From Amphirosellinia nigrospora (lineage: Eukaryota; Ascomycota; Sordariomycetes; Xylariales; Xylariaceae): a stretch of DNA of 64,000 nt. Location of the stretch: positions 1,294,001 to 1,358,000 of the forward strand of contig SCHM01000001.1 in assembly GCA_004123355.1 (NCBI GenBank), in the 5' to 3' direction. Shown here piece by piece: positions 11,058-22,381 of the stretch. Each line of letters begins with the position of its first letter. Within the stretch, counting starts at the first letter, position 1. The notes below the pieces were generated by a model. That model did not search any database. It was not told the DNA's origin and saw nothing but the letters and a program-made list of their open reading frames with translations. The translations under genes were made by a program, and so were the position numbers.

Positions 11058-11808
11058 GAGTCGTAAGCATATCTTGGAATCGGGTAGCTCACCATGCTTA
11101 AAAACCTAGTCAGGTTCGGCAGTGGGGGTCATGATGTTGTTTTCCCACGAGCAACTAGCTATTTCAGTCGGGCTGTGGATGTAGATGGTAAAAAAGATAT
11201 AGTCCTAAGGTAGAGAGGTAGCGTAACAAAGAGTTTTTTGTTTTACTCCCGAGGCGTTGGGCAAACAGTTAATAGGGAAAGCAGTTAATTGGGCTTAGGA
11301 GTTCCCGCCCCTACGGTAAGTTAATTGCTTCCTTACATAAGCACCTCTTAACTATCCATTACCACCTTGTTATTGTATATACCAGCAACACCATTGGCCT
11401 TATAGTAGATGTTTGTTTAACCCATCAGGGATCTAAATAATCCGACTTAGTCCGGCGGGGCAGGTAACTGAAACTTGATGGAGCATCAACGTGTTTGCTT
11501 GGCAGAGAAATACTTAACAAGAGCGTCAGGTGACAAATCATCATCTATCACGGTAAAGTAGGTACTGCCAACCAAGTGAAGCTATTCCCAAGGGGTATAT
11601 AGACCCAAATGGGGAATCTTCGACGGTTAGGTCACGTGATGGTATATATATATGAATGGCTTTTTTAACCCCTGCAGAACCCGGGAGATCGCTGTGTTGA
11701 TTCATTTATTCCAAAGCTTTTGCCACCTTCATGGCCACACGCTACCTGGTCATCATGGCTCTCTGACAGGTTTATAATTACAATAATTTACACAAAAACG
11801 CGGCGGTA
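11058..11808. other. Intergenic
   Basis: Contains the HET gene 5' region, AT-rich spacer and a TATATATATA stretch near 11645 next to a CACGTG palindrome near 11633. No gene recognised. Confidence 0.4.
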
Positions 11809-13236
11809 CTATGTTCGGACCCAGTCACCTCGGGAATCGGTTCGCCAACCATAAGGACGCATCTCAAGCAGATCCCACTGCTGCATCAACTCCCCTGGTC
11901 CTTGCGGCAGAGTCGCTTTACCCGTCCGATCCTCATGTCGCCAGATTAAACAGCCCACTCCACCCCGTTTTTGGTATTCAGCTCTGGATCTCATCCCAAA
12001 CTGAGGCTTATACTTTTGTACATCCCGCGTCGGGAGGCGCGGACCCATGTTGTTTCGGTTCGCAGGCAACATCTTGATTCCCGCCCATGTTTTTCCCTCC
12101 GCGAGAGTTTCGAAATCCTCTATTAATTCGGACACCCAGTCCTCCGTTTCCTCTGGGTTCACGTGTGATGGCGCTCGAGCGATATGGTCACCAGGGCTAG
12201 GTTCCTCCGCTCCCCATACGCGATACCTAGGTTTCTCCACTTTCCAGAATGGAATTGGATAACTTGCGTTGGACAGGAAATCACGTCGAATCCAAGCCAG
12301 ATGATCTCTGAAGTCGAGCTGCGGGACCGTCTTCGTCTCCATAACCCACAACCTTTCTAGGTTGCTGCTATTACGGACCGCAAAGTCCCTCAAGACCAGC
12401 TCCATTGGCGGCAAAGCAGATGGTGGTGGAACCCGTGGCTCTAGTTGTGGGTCATGAATGTGAGGGGTTTGATTATAGTGGTCGCCGCATTTTATCGCCC
12501 ATGCGCCCTGTTTGTCAGACCCAGGAAGACGTAGCGCGAGATTGATCAGACATGTTTTGAGTAGAGGAGTACAGATAGCCTGATAACGCAGGTCTTGACT
12601 CAATGGACTAGCCGAAAAGATGGCCGAGCAGAGTACTGGAAGTCGTAAACGCAGGTGCTTCAGTCGAGGGAGTACAGCGCGGATCGAATCGCACATATGA
12701 GGGGGATCTTGCGACGCGCCCAAGGCGACGCTAAGAGCTATATCCGGAAAGCATTTGCTGCCATGTCTCATGTCAATCTCCAAAGCCGTGCAGCGTTCTG
12801 GCAAGCTATTGAGAATTGAAGCGATCTCAGGCGCGGCAGTACAAGGAAACGGCATATCGACGGATATAGATAAGGTCGCCGGTTTTATGTCCCCTATTAA
12901 TGAACGAAGCTTTTGCAAATTGGCTTTCCGGGCATTGGCGTAATAGACGACCATCATCGCGTTAACCAAATTACAACCAAGGGCAGGCAGTGCCACAGTT
13001 AGTGATCTGACATCACACCTCATCCGGTTGTTGACAAATTGTTCAAGGCGAATGTCATCCAACACGACGTGTCTGTATAGAACAGATGAAGCCAGTGGGT
13101 GCCATTTCCGACAACAAAGGATTGACGAGACGAGGGACTGATTGCTTCTGTCACAATCTAGCGCGAATTTGTCGAAGATCTCCAACAATATCTCTGGTTC
13201 AAGCATACCAATGGGCGATGTCTGTGAAGCTTCCAT
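11809..13236 (-). CDS. F-box-like protein
   Basis: A single 475-residue frame without breaks. The N terminus (about residues 9-60) fits an F-box: LEPEILLEIFDKFALDCD, then SLVSSILCCRKWHPLASSVLYRHVVLDD. The remainder has no recognised repeat but contains leucine-rich stretches (RLKHLRLRLPVL), as often seen in fungal F-box/LRR-type proteins. The role would be substrate choice in an SCF ubiquitin ligase, by analogy. The C-terminal third is rich in charged residues and tryptophan. No neighbouring gene suggests a target. Confidence 0.75.
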   Translation of the reverse strand: MEASQTSPIGMLEPEILLEIFDKFALDCDRSNQSLVSSILCCRKWHPLASSVLYRHVVLDDIRLEQFVNNRMRCDVRSLTVALPALGCNLVNAMMVVYYANARKANLQKLRSLIGDIKPATLSISVDMPFPCTAAPEIASILNSLPERCTALEIDMRHGSKCFPDIALSVALGASQDPPHMCDSIRAVLPRLKHLRLRLPVLCSAIFSASPLSQDLRYQAICTPLLKTCLINLALRLPGSDKQGAWAIKCGDHYNQTPHIHDPQLEPRVPPPSALPPMELVLRDFAVRNSSNLERLWVMETKTVPQLDFRDHLAWIRRDFLSNASYPIPFWKVEKPRYRVWGAEEPSPGDHIARAPSHVNPEETEDWVSELIEDFETLAEGKTWAGIKMLPANRNNMGPRLPTRDVQKYKPQFGMRSRAEYQKRGGVGCLIWRHEDRTGKATLPQGPGELMQQWDLLEMRPYGWRTDSRGDWVRT

Positions 13237-14094
13237 AGTGATGCTACTGGCGATGATGATGCTATAGGGAAAGCCTAGAGTTGATGTCTGGTGGCAAGGG
13301 GTAAGAGCGAAGTATGGTTACCAGTAGACAGCGGGTATGTAGAAGTATAAGTGTAAGGACGTAATCTTTTTAATTCCAAGATATCAACTGGTCTTATATA
13401 GTCCTACCTGATAGTGGTGAATAGGGCACTGGATATTAACTAGTCTCCTATAGTCTTACCTCCAGATAACAAAGAATGAAATCCTGAACATTGACTAGTC
13501 TTTTATGGTCTTAACATCTAACAGCAGGGAATGAAATCCTAGATATAGAAATAGATCTGCGGGCTCTGGTGGCGCGCGCAGTACGCAAACCACCCGCCAC
13601 GTGCGCAAACCCTGTGCTTCTTCCTCATCTGTAAATTTTATAGTACAAACATACCAAACAAATCCGCATGGACCCGCACCCGCATACATAAGCAGGGGCA
13701 GTCACTAACCCGTAGTGTATATATGGGTCTGAAATTAGCAAAAGACCAGTAAAGTAGCAGAATCAGGGGTACTTCCAAATAGAGGAGGTCCTCTCCAAAA
13801 TCTAAGTAATACACAGTATCTGTAATACTAGGTTGTAAATGCAGTTAACATAGGTGGCCGATTCTATGTTTTTAGACCTGTTCTGTTTGACGTGTTTACA
13901 GCCCAAGCATACGCAAATCGCGTCAATATAAGAAACTTAATAACATGTTTGTAGTGTTGAAGTGTGTGTGGCAACTAAATGCTGACTTAACTTCATAACG
14001 GTAGTGCAAGAGTTATTCTTACGATTTATAGCAAAGAACATTAACATCTAACTTCAATCTAATTTCAAAACAAGGCAGGGTTGTCCATTGGAAA
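13237..14094. other. Intergenic
   Basis: Contains imperfect direct repeats near 13380-13530 (variants of 'ACTRGTCTYWTATRGTCYTACC', in which a 60-70 bp unit recurs about three times). Otherwise AT-rich; no gene recognised. Confidence 0.4.
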
Positions 14095-15163
14095 TCAATG
14101 CATCTCCCAGACAGAGACTCGCACAGCCGCTACCATCCCGACAGCGACGACGGTTTGCCATACTGAAGCTCCAAGCTTGACCTAGGATAGTCAGCAAAAG
14201 CTCCAACGACTCACAGGATTGACTTACGCAGCCTGTAGTCAACTCTCTCATCCAACTCTTCAGCTTTCTAAGATTTTGCACCACTCTCTTATTAGCACCC
14301 GAGATCTTAACCTGTTTGAAGATGTCGTCTATCTTCGTCCCAAGAGTACGACGAAGAAATACAGCTGCCGATGTCTTCCCCACTTTGCCTCTGTGATCGA
14401 TAAGTTCCTGTTGGAGTAAAAACGTGGTTTCGGGAAATTCTAGGCAGCCATGAAGAATTTCAATAGCCGAATCCTCTGTGTTGTAGAAACGACCAAACTT
14501 GGCCCCCCCAACCTCCAGGTCATGCCATATCTTAGTTCGATTTTCTTCGTTACTCGTGCCAAAGTCTTGGTCGACTTGGTCCCACATAGTAGAGACAACC
14601 ACGACATGAGGAAAGGCTCCAGTCCCAACGATGTTCTCGAATAGTTCAACTCCGTTCCTTTCTCCTGTCGAAACCCTAACCTCATTGATTCCTTGTAGAA
14701 ATATGGCGCCGTTTAAGGTCTCACTGTTGCGGTATGAATTGACAAGCCATCTTGCCAGGCCCAGAAAGAGTTTTGGGTCTTCCACTACAGTGATGGAGGT
14801 CAGTTATCGCCAATTTAAAACGTGGCTATATGCTGGCCCGCGGTGGACGTTTTATCCTAGCAAGGTAAGGGATAGTCGCAGAGATTACTCACAGTCCGTG
14901 TCGTTAAAGCCCGGCGTGTCTATTAGGAAGACTTTCCGCCCCCGACCTTGTCGGGAGGGACCTGGACTCGTTGAATTTCCTTGGTAGCTCGAAGAGGTCA
15001 GTGTTTTACCTGCATGTCCTTACTCCTCTCCGCGAACGAACGACTTACTGGAATCTGCACCATGTCCCACCTGCAAATCAGCCCCTGTCGTTCGCTTAAT
15101 GAAGCTCGTTTTCCCGGCTCCTGTCTTCCCAAAAACAGCAATAGAAATTGGCCGGTCTGACAT
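14095..15163 (-). CDS. AIG1/dynamin-like P-loop GTPase-type protein 1 (one frame break)
   Basis: Four exons read on the minus strand: 15163-15049, 14987-14893, 14784-14228 and 14181-14095, all with good GT-AG signals. Motifs: P-loop GKTGAGKTS at about residue 11, then VGHGADS, G3 region FLIDTPGFND, a VVVVSTMWDQV segment (G4-like), and a hydrophobic C terminus from the last exon. The exon sum is 854 bases, one short of a whole number of codons. The frame is lost in a run of five C (plus strand 14939-14943), one base short. With that allowance the protein is about 284 residues, usual for fungal single G-domain proteins. Function is unknown; related proteins are often linked to HET/STAND systems. 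It is transcribed away from a second GTPase gene. Confidence 0.72.
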
Positions 15164-15881
15164 GGTTCAAAGTACATTTACGAATTTTTGGCAAAAGGTG
15201 TGTAAGTCAAGATGGCCTGGAAATTCTCGAAAAGGGTAAAGCCGCGCTTAGAGCGGGAACAAATTTGAGGGAATGTATCGCAAGTTGTGTGCGAGATATT
15301 ACTACAGGCATCGGAATGCTGATTCCATATTAATTAACTCAAGCCGCCGCTTTCGCGAGATATTCACAGCCGTTGGGCAGAAAAATGGCAGCCAAGTATA
15401 ACATTTTGGGCGTAAAGGGCCCAACGCAACGTTCGGAACCTAAGACCATATTCTATTCATAGGTGCCTAAAAATAAGACATCAGCCCGCTGCGAATAGAA
15501 ATGAATGATGGGTTCGGATATGAAGCCGATTAGACACCAATTAAGGGGTATGATACATTTCCTCAAATGCTGCTTGCGGGGGCTATCATAGGAATGTGTC
15601 AGCGGGCCCCCCTCTTCACCCTTATCATCGGAAGTTTTTTTGCCGTAGAGTTACATCGAAGAGTGTAGGTTATTGGTTCAAACTAAAGCACGATAGACTA
15701 ACTAATAAGTTAGGCCATTGGGCTATCGGTGGTAATCGTGACCCTTGCGCGCTGACTGCTTCCTATATCCAAAGACCCAAGTCCACTACTAACATCTTCT
15801 CTTGCTCGGGGTTACGCACTCCTTCCCTAGCAAACTCAATGCTACTATCACCACGGCATAATCTAGCCTATTTATTTCAAG
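15164..15881. promoter_or_regulatory. Divergent promoter region between two GTPase genes
   Basis: About 720 bases separate the ATGs of two oppositely oriented GTPase genes. No gene fits inside. It should hold both promoters, but I see no defined motif. Confidence 0.4.
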
Positions 15882-17547
15882 ATGACCGAGCCAGAAGAGG
15901 AACGTGGCGGTGAAGAAGTTGGCGTTGCTGCGGAACCTGAAACTACCGAAGTACTCGCTATCAACCAACAGTTGACTACTGGTGGGAAACACACTGCTAT
16001 TGAGAACCCTACAGTATACGAGGAAGTTCTTCGCATTAAAGCTGCCTCCGGCGATGAAAGCGCGAATGATGAGGAACCTGTTGATAATGAATCATCCGAT
16101 AAATCTTTAGTTAACGAGGAACACTATGCGGACGGAGATAACTCATCGAGCGGAGAGCCTACGTTCGAGGAACCTGCTATTGGCCAGGAACCCGTTCTAC
16201 CTGAAGAGCCTATCAGTAATGGGGGACACACTATTAGCCAAGAACCTACGCCTAGCAACAAAGGGGCACCTGCAAAGGATATGGAGGCCAGCGAGGCGCC
16301 TATCGCTAGCGAAGAGCCTAGCATCGGCCGCAAACCTAGCGTCGTTGAAGAACATATTTTTACCAAAACCTTATCATAGCTCGAAAACCTATTGCTAGGA
16401 AAGAACTCGATCCCGGCGGGCCACTTGGTGTTAGTCTGGAACCTGTTGTTTTGAAACCGCCCACCGCTCGTGAAGAACTGGCTTCTAGTGAACAACCTGC
16501 TGTTAAGGAGAAACAAGCCTTCCTCGATAAACAACACGATACCAATATGACACAGCCTTCCTCTACAACACATGATCAGCAACAAACTACTATTTCCAAA
16601 CACTCTACCAACGAGAAACCAACACGACGTATACGAATTCTTGTAGTTGGCCCTATCGGATCAGGCAAGTCGTCATTTGTAGCAGCGGCGATAGAGCCAG
16701 GGTATAACGTTGAAATAGGTCATGGCGCAGATTCATGTATGATCTTCAATTGAATTCTTGGAATGCTATGAGGCTGAATATCAATAGGCACGCATCATTG
16801 CACTGAATATCCAACTAGATACTCGTGCGGCCACAACAGATCTTCTTGGTCGACACACCGGGATTCGAAGACTCCCAGAAACGGAACGCTGATATATTGA
16901 AGGAAATCGACAATTATATCAACGATCAACCCCGATCCGAGCCTCGTGAGAACGCGGGTGCAGATGAACCACCGAAAAAGATTTCTGGTGTCATCTATCT
17001 CCATCGCTGTACCGATACACGGTTTGACGGGGACCTGAAACTCAATTTTGAGATCATCAAGGCGATATGTGGACCACAGTTTTATAGCCGTATAGTTATC
17101 TGCAGCACTTTCTGGAATAAAACCACAGGCGCCCAGTCACCCGAGCAGCTACAGCAGCACAAGGACCGCATGGAAAGGTTCCTTGAAGATCCACATACGT
17201 TCGGGGAAGTAATGAGGGCAGGTGCTGAGCATAGAGAGTTTTGGGAAGATACCCATGAGCCATGCTCCGATATCCTACGTCACTTCCTCTCGCAAAGAAA
17301 CGTTCCTCATATGGCTATTCAGGATCATTTCAGGGGTAGGAAAGCTGATGAGATGAAAGTCGTTCGCGTGGACGGGGGCCATAGAGGGGGTTGGGTGGGT
17401 GTACTGACGCGAGCGATTGACGCTATACATGGGAACTCTCGTGGCTACCACAGTGGAGCCGAACGGGATAAAATAAGAATGCAAAACTCCAGGAACAGGA
17501 ATGTAAACCCACGGATCACGCCAGACAAAGAGACTCTCTGTATATAG
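15882..17547 (+). CDS. AIG1-like P-loop GTPase-type protein 2 with acidic Glu/Pro repeat leader (two frame breaks)
   Basis: Three open segments in three frames line up as one gene. 15882-16379 encodes an acidic leader with degenerate repeats of the type EEPxxxxEP. 16380-16736 continues it (ARKPIARKEL, EEL, SEQPAVKEK) into the P-loop GPIGSGKSSF and the phrase IGHGADSC, the same as in the neighbouring GTPase. A 51-base GTATGA...ATAG intron (16737-16787) follows. 16825-17547 carries FLVDTPGFEDSQ (G3), VIYLHRCTDTRF and IVICSTFWNK (G4 region). Both frame changes, near 16340-16380 and between 16788 and 16835, equal loss of one base. The real start may instead be the Met at 16547. Divergent paralogue of the minus-strand GTPase. 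Confidence 0.62.
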
Positions 17548-18807
17548 TCATGTAGTCACATAAAGGCTCACTGGTTCTCCGTGAAACATCAGATGTCTAC
17601 ACCCTACCCTTACGAGGTCTCCTACGCAAAACATGCTTTTGCAGGATCGGGAATTTAATCAAGCCGATCTTCCAACCAAGGCCCCCGAAATCTCGAACCC
17701 ACCTTTCTCCTCTTCTCGCATATACCCAATCTCTAAAGAAACCATTACTCCTCACACAGAGTTAGTTATTCAGCCCCTATATGCCTATCATTTCATATTC
17801 ATCGTTATATATTATTTCGATCACCAACATGCACACGAACTACTCCCATTTAGTAATCCGAAATTCGTCTACAATGGTCTGAGAAAGGGGTAAGACTACC
17901 CAACGAGTTGTACGAACCAAGAATATCATATTTTGAGGAGACAGGGGTCGAGGCCTTCATAACTCTTTCTAACCCCACCTACGAAGGCTGTTGTGATTCC
18001 TACTTCATATGTTGCCCTCAGCCATGAGCAACGATTGGCTCCTACACTATCTAAGAATTTGAAAGTGGATCTTGGTATGGTCTATTCCACGTTTGCCTTC
18101 CAGAATACAGATTTTGGAACCAGGTGTTGGAGCTTTTCCATACTGTAAGTTCGAATTAAGATGCATAGGTCTCAGGCCTTTACATCTAAGTAGAATTTAT
18201 TAATCTTAGTCACAATCGATATCTCCTCAGGAATTATAAATGCCGAGTGAGCCGAAAGAGTATTGAACTAGGCGATGCATTTTATTTTGCGAGTTGACCG
18301 CCTTCCCAATTAGAACAGCGGTGAAGCCATTGAGCACTGCGGCTGAACTGCCAAGATGTTGCTACCGCGGCACGGACCGCAATCGCTTCCGTTTCATCTC
18401 ACTTGGCGTCGCGGCTGGAAATCTAGACTTTGATATTTGAATTCGACCTCCGCGAGAGATCTTCACTTTCATGAATCGCGTTTCTAAATGTGGTTAGCAG
18501 GATGGTACGTCTCTGATGAATAATACTAAATAAACTAGATCTCGCATTCCGGAACGCGGAATTCAACGCACCTGAAGGCGAATTCGGGGATAAGGACACC
18601 CCGTTCCCTTAGTATAGATTCCGAAATGGAGGCGAAGGCAAATTTGAAATGTCCGGTACTTGAAGTAGTAGTAGGGACCTCTTAATCATTTTGCATAAAT
18701 AGTCGAGATCGTGCTGTCTCTTTGCAGCAGTCAGTTCCTCCCGTTACTCGACTGAAGACTACTTCCCTATCAGCAAAACAGGTTCTTGTCGCCACATCGC
18801 AATCACC
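17548..18807. other. Intergenic
   Basis: No gene recognised; an open frame at 17633-17893 lacks protein features. Its 3' end should contain the promoter of the small secreted protein. Confidence 0.4.
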
Positions 18808-19137
18808 ATGAAGTCCATCATCATTTTCGCCGCGCTTGCCCTCACCACATCGGCGTACCGCTGCAGATTCGACCGCTATTCCGCCTCCAACCCAGGGCAA
18901 TGCCAATTCGCCATCAAGGACGGCGATCAGACAGAGAAGGACGCCTGTTCAAAAACACACGTCAACTCATGCTACGGTAGACCCCAAGACACCAAGGGCG
19001 ACGCCAACTGCAGAGTTGTCGTTACTGCCGGCAGCGGCTGTGATACAAACAAAGGGATACTCGCTGAGGTCCCATGTATTGGAAACGACTTGGCTTGGGT
19101 TGGCCAAGAGCACAGCTATAGAGTTGTATGCGATTAA
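18808..19137 (+). CDS. Small secreted cysteine-rich protein (candidate effector or antimicrobial)
   Basis: 109-residue intact frame starting at MKSIIIFAALALTTSA, a clean signal peptide with cleavage likely after the Ala near residue 16. The mature part of about 93 residues has eight cysteines (positions 19, 32, 47, 55, 68, 78, 90 and 108), an even number suiting four disulfides. I do not recognise the family. Size, secretion and cysteine content are those of fungal effectors or defensin-like proteins. An upstream alternative start is not supported because the hydrophobic core begins here. It lies between a GTPase gene and a HET gene, both accessory. Confidence 0.75.
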   Translation: MKSIIIFAALALTTSAYRCRFDRYSASNPGQCQFAIKDGDQTEKDACSKTHVNSCYGRPQDTKGDANCRVVVTAGSGCDTNKGILAEVPCIGNDLAWVGQEHSYRVVCD

Positions 19138-20062
19138 GGGGCAACATCGCATGATTTCAACTGTTCATGGTAGGCAATCGCCGCGGCTCTGGAAGAGGGA
19201 TTACGCTAACGTCATGCCATAGAGCGCTCGAGACATGACAAGCAGGGAGCGAAGGAACACGTAAGAGATTGTGGGTGGTGATATTTGGCTTGTGTCGGTT
19301 GTATATACCAGAGCGACCAATTTACGCCGATCTAAAATTTTCTCTTGCACGCAAGGAGCGCAAAGTCGAGAATCGTTGAGAATTTTGGCTGATCCAGCCA
19401 AGTAAAGTGGCTTGCCTATACTGCCCGCTTCGTCGCTGCGAGCCGCTCGCAAACAAGAACTAATACATCGCATAAATGAGAAGATAGCCCTGAGGGATTT
19501 ATTTGTTTTGTCGATTTGATGAGCTGAAGCAGACAAGGGATGTGCGAGGGTCCAACAACGATGAGAGAGCTACCAAATTCATTACGCGGTGCACGCAGAA
19601 TCGCTTTCAACCGCCAGCTTGCTATAGTTGGGTTTGACCTTTTCTGATTTCGTAAATTCCAAGACTATAATACCCCAACCACCACTCCCATATAGGCGTG
19701 AGCCTACGAGCGGAAAAGCCTGCCATTTCCTAACCGGAGTGCTGAAGTAGAACTAGGTCAAGGAGTCACTACAAGTGCTGTATAAGGGCACAAGGTATCC
19801 ATCGTGTATATAAACAGGTCATCCCACCTACTCTACCATAGTCAACTAGCTGAATAGTACGCTCGTATACCTTCCATTTCATTACGGAGGAGCAAAAAAA
19901 ACCCTAAAGAACCCGTTTCGCCTCCGATAATAACCAGACAGAAAAGATATAATCTTCTCTAGAATCAGCCCCCTAGTAATCTCCTCAGCTCCATCTCTAG
20001 CAGCTTCAGATGAGGTTAAAAGTCGTTAGCTCGCAATCATCGAATATTTGTAGCCCCAGCCG
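19138..20062. other. Intergenic
   Basis: No gene recognised. A short A-rich run lies near 19895. Confidence 0.4.
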
Positions 20063-22381
20063 TCACTTGCCCATGACTCGAAGGTACCTACTCTCAGAAA
20101 ATCGTTTGTTCCGGGAACCTGATAAATAATGAGTCCATATGCTAAACCTCCCACTCTTCCTCTTCCTCTTCCTCTTCCTCTTCCTCTTCCTCTTCCTCTT
20201 CCTCTTCTCTTCCTCTTCCTCTTCCTCTTCCTCTTCCTCTTCCTCTTCCTCTTCCTCTTCCTCTTCCTCTTCCTCTTCCTTCGATTGCTCTGATACGGAA
20301 CTCCGCTCAGTCGTCAGCGCCGAAGAAGGTCGGCAGTACTTATATGGCACGCCTGCTAGCAGCATCAACATCAAGCTCTCTTCAAATAGGTCCTCAAGCC
20401 GTTCTCCATCTATTCCAAGACGCCAATCAAGCCCGCACCGCACGTAGGGTCGACTGTGACTTGTAACATAGCCATAGAGATCATGATCTGGAAAACTTTC
20501 GTCGCGATGATATTTAAAGGTAATACCCGCTGGCGCCCGGATCAACTGAGTAGTAATTTTCAATACCGCATCTGAAAGTTGGCCGTATGGATTTGAGCTT
20601 GCGAGGCTAATGTGCGGGGTGATACTGCCATACTCCACTCTCGCTCTCTGCTTCCTACCATCATTCACGCCAAAGTCCACTTCATGCATGCGACTGGCCC
20701 AACTCCATGACGGTGCAACATATATGGCCTTGTTCGTGAGGTCGTCCAACAGCGCTAACCAGCTAAGTCGTTCTTGATCTCCAGGCGCAGAGTGCCAGTC
20801 TAAACCTTGGTGCAATCGGTGTCTCCAAAGTCCAGCTACATACTCATCTCGCAGTTTCTCATTGAAAAACATGGCAAGGCCAGCTATTGCAATTAGACGA
20901 TCCGTCCGGTGCGTGAGATGCCTGTGAGAGTACTCGGGGACAATATCACCATACCAAAGCCGGTATATTCCATCAATGTCAGACCTGGATTGGAGGTCGG
21001 AGTGAAAGGTCATATATTTTTCGAGACTTGTCTCTTCACCCTCGGTTTGGAACCTGTGGCCGCAAAGAAAATGTGATCTAGATGGTCCAGGCACGAGCAT
21101 TCTCACGGTCATAAATGCTTCCTGCAAAGTCCAGCCTCTAGTATTCCAAAAACTAGACACGAAATCACATGAGATATGATCAAGAAAGTTAATTGTCCCA
21201 TTTTTTGAAAATGTGGCTGTTACGGCAGTCAAGTAAAAAGTACCTTGCATGCCGTAAATGACGTGCGATGTAAACGGTACGGTAAGTGTGCTTTGTCGGT
21301 CCAAAAACCCTTCGATGCAAGAATTCGATAGTAGTGAACATATTGTGAGGTAGGCATTCGAATATATTCGTCCCATGAGTGACGACTCTCGCTGCCAATC
21401 TTTTGAGTCATCTTGAACGATGCACAGAGCATCTATCCACAAGAATGGGATTGAAAGGGCCCGGCATACAGTAATTGCATCACGGAGCACGCTGGTCATC
21501 TCGACTTCTGAAATTCCAGAAAGGCGAGTATCCATCGACAGCGTTTCTGTTTTAAGTTGAAGCTTTGCGACATTGCCAGATCCCCAACAGTACGTCAGCG
21601 CAGCATATTTGATGCTGTCGCGACCTATAGTCGGCCCATTCATTTCCACCAGTCGTGGCGGGTCACAATCCACCTGGACAAGCCTTCGTGGGATGAAATT
21701 GCTCTGTGTTAAGACATCGTTGCATTGTTGGCATGACTTGAGATTGGAATTCACCCACGATATGAACTCGGGGGTCATGATTTTGCCGGGCTTCGCGACT
21801 TTAAGATTCAGCCATGCTTGACAACTGCCTACGAGATAATTAGACTTTCCATTTGCAAAATAAGCTCTATGAACTAACCCGCTCTGCTCGCTTGAATAAA
21901 ATGCCCAACAGATAGAAGTTGGCTGTATCGATCTATCAAGCACAATCAATTGCCAAATACCATACTATCTAGAGAAGACTCACAAACCGTTATCGACATA
22001 GAAGTGAATGACCAGTGCATTTAAACTCAGAAATGACCGGCGCTCTGTTAGTTGGTCATAACGATCCCAGAGGTATTCTGCTGATATTCGGAACTTCTCT
22101 CGTCCCGAATCGCCATACCCATTCTCTTCAAAGACCTTCGCAGCCAAACTTTTCAACATGCTACAGCAGTCACACCCGTCCGCTGCTGATTTGGATAAGA
22201 AGGGGAAGCTGGGGTAAATATCCTCGATATCTAGGTCGATCTTGAACCGACGAGGTCGGTCGTCTTCATCGAACTTCAGAATGGTTTTCCCCGCCTCATC
22301 TAGGGCTGCATAACCACCCCACTCGGCGTCATTGAATTGGATAGCCTGGCATTTATCGCAAAATCTCGAGGGTGTATCCAT
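20063..22381 (-). CDS. HET-domain protein 2 with Glu-rich/Lys-Arg microsatellite tail
   Basis: Two exons, 22381-21984 and 21932-20063, with a 51-base GTGAGT...ATAG intron, give 755 residues without a break. The N terminus has CDKCQ and DGCDCCSML cysteine pairs, common at the head of this HET class. The HET core follows: IKYAALTYCWGSGN, TVCRALSIPFLWIDALCIVQDD, LMGRIYSNAYLTICSLLSNSC and FWNTRGWTLQEAFMTVRML. YVAPSWSWASR and later blocks are typical C-terminal companions. Near the C terminus a hexanucleotide repeat encodes about 25 Glu, then Lys-Arg alternation, then a short tail. The change from E to KR is caused by one short repeat unit shifting the frame. Expected role is non-self-triggered cell death. 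Confidence 0.9.
20152..20281. repeat. CTTCCT hexanucleotide microsatellite inside the HET gene
   Basis: About 21 copies of CTTCCT (AGGAAG on the coding strand) with one irregular unit near 20201-20212 (CTTCTCTTCC). In one frame the repeat codes for poly-Glu, in the next for Lys-Arg repeats. Confidence 0.95.

Noticed and set aside
11811-12262. Two plus-strand frames
   Set aside because: Both antisense to the intact F-box gene.
17633-17893. Plus-strand frame of 86 codons
   Set aside because: Low-complexity, no motif, no start context; likely chance.
20139-20447. Plus-strand frame with Leu-Phe and poly-Ser runs
   Set aside because: Pure shadow of the CTTCCT microsatellite opposite the HET gene.
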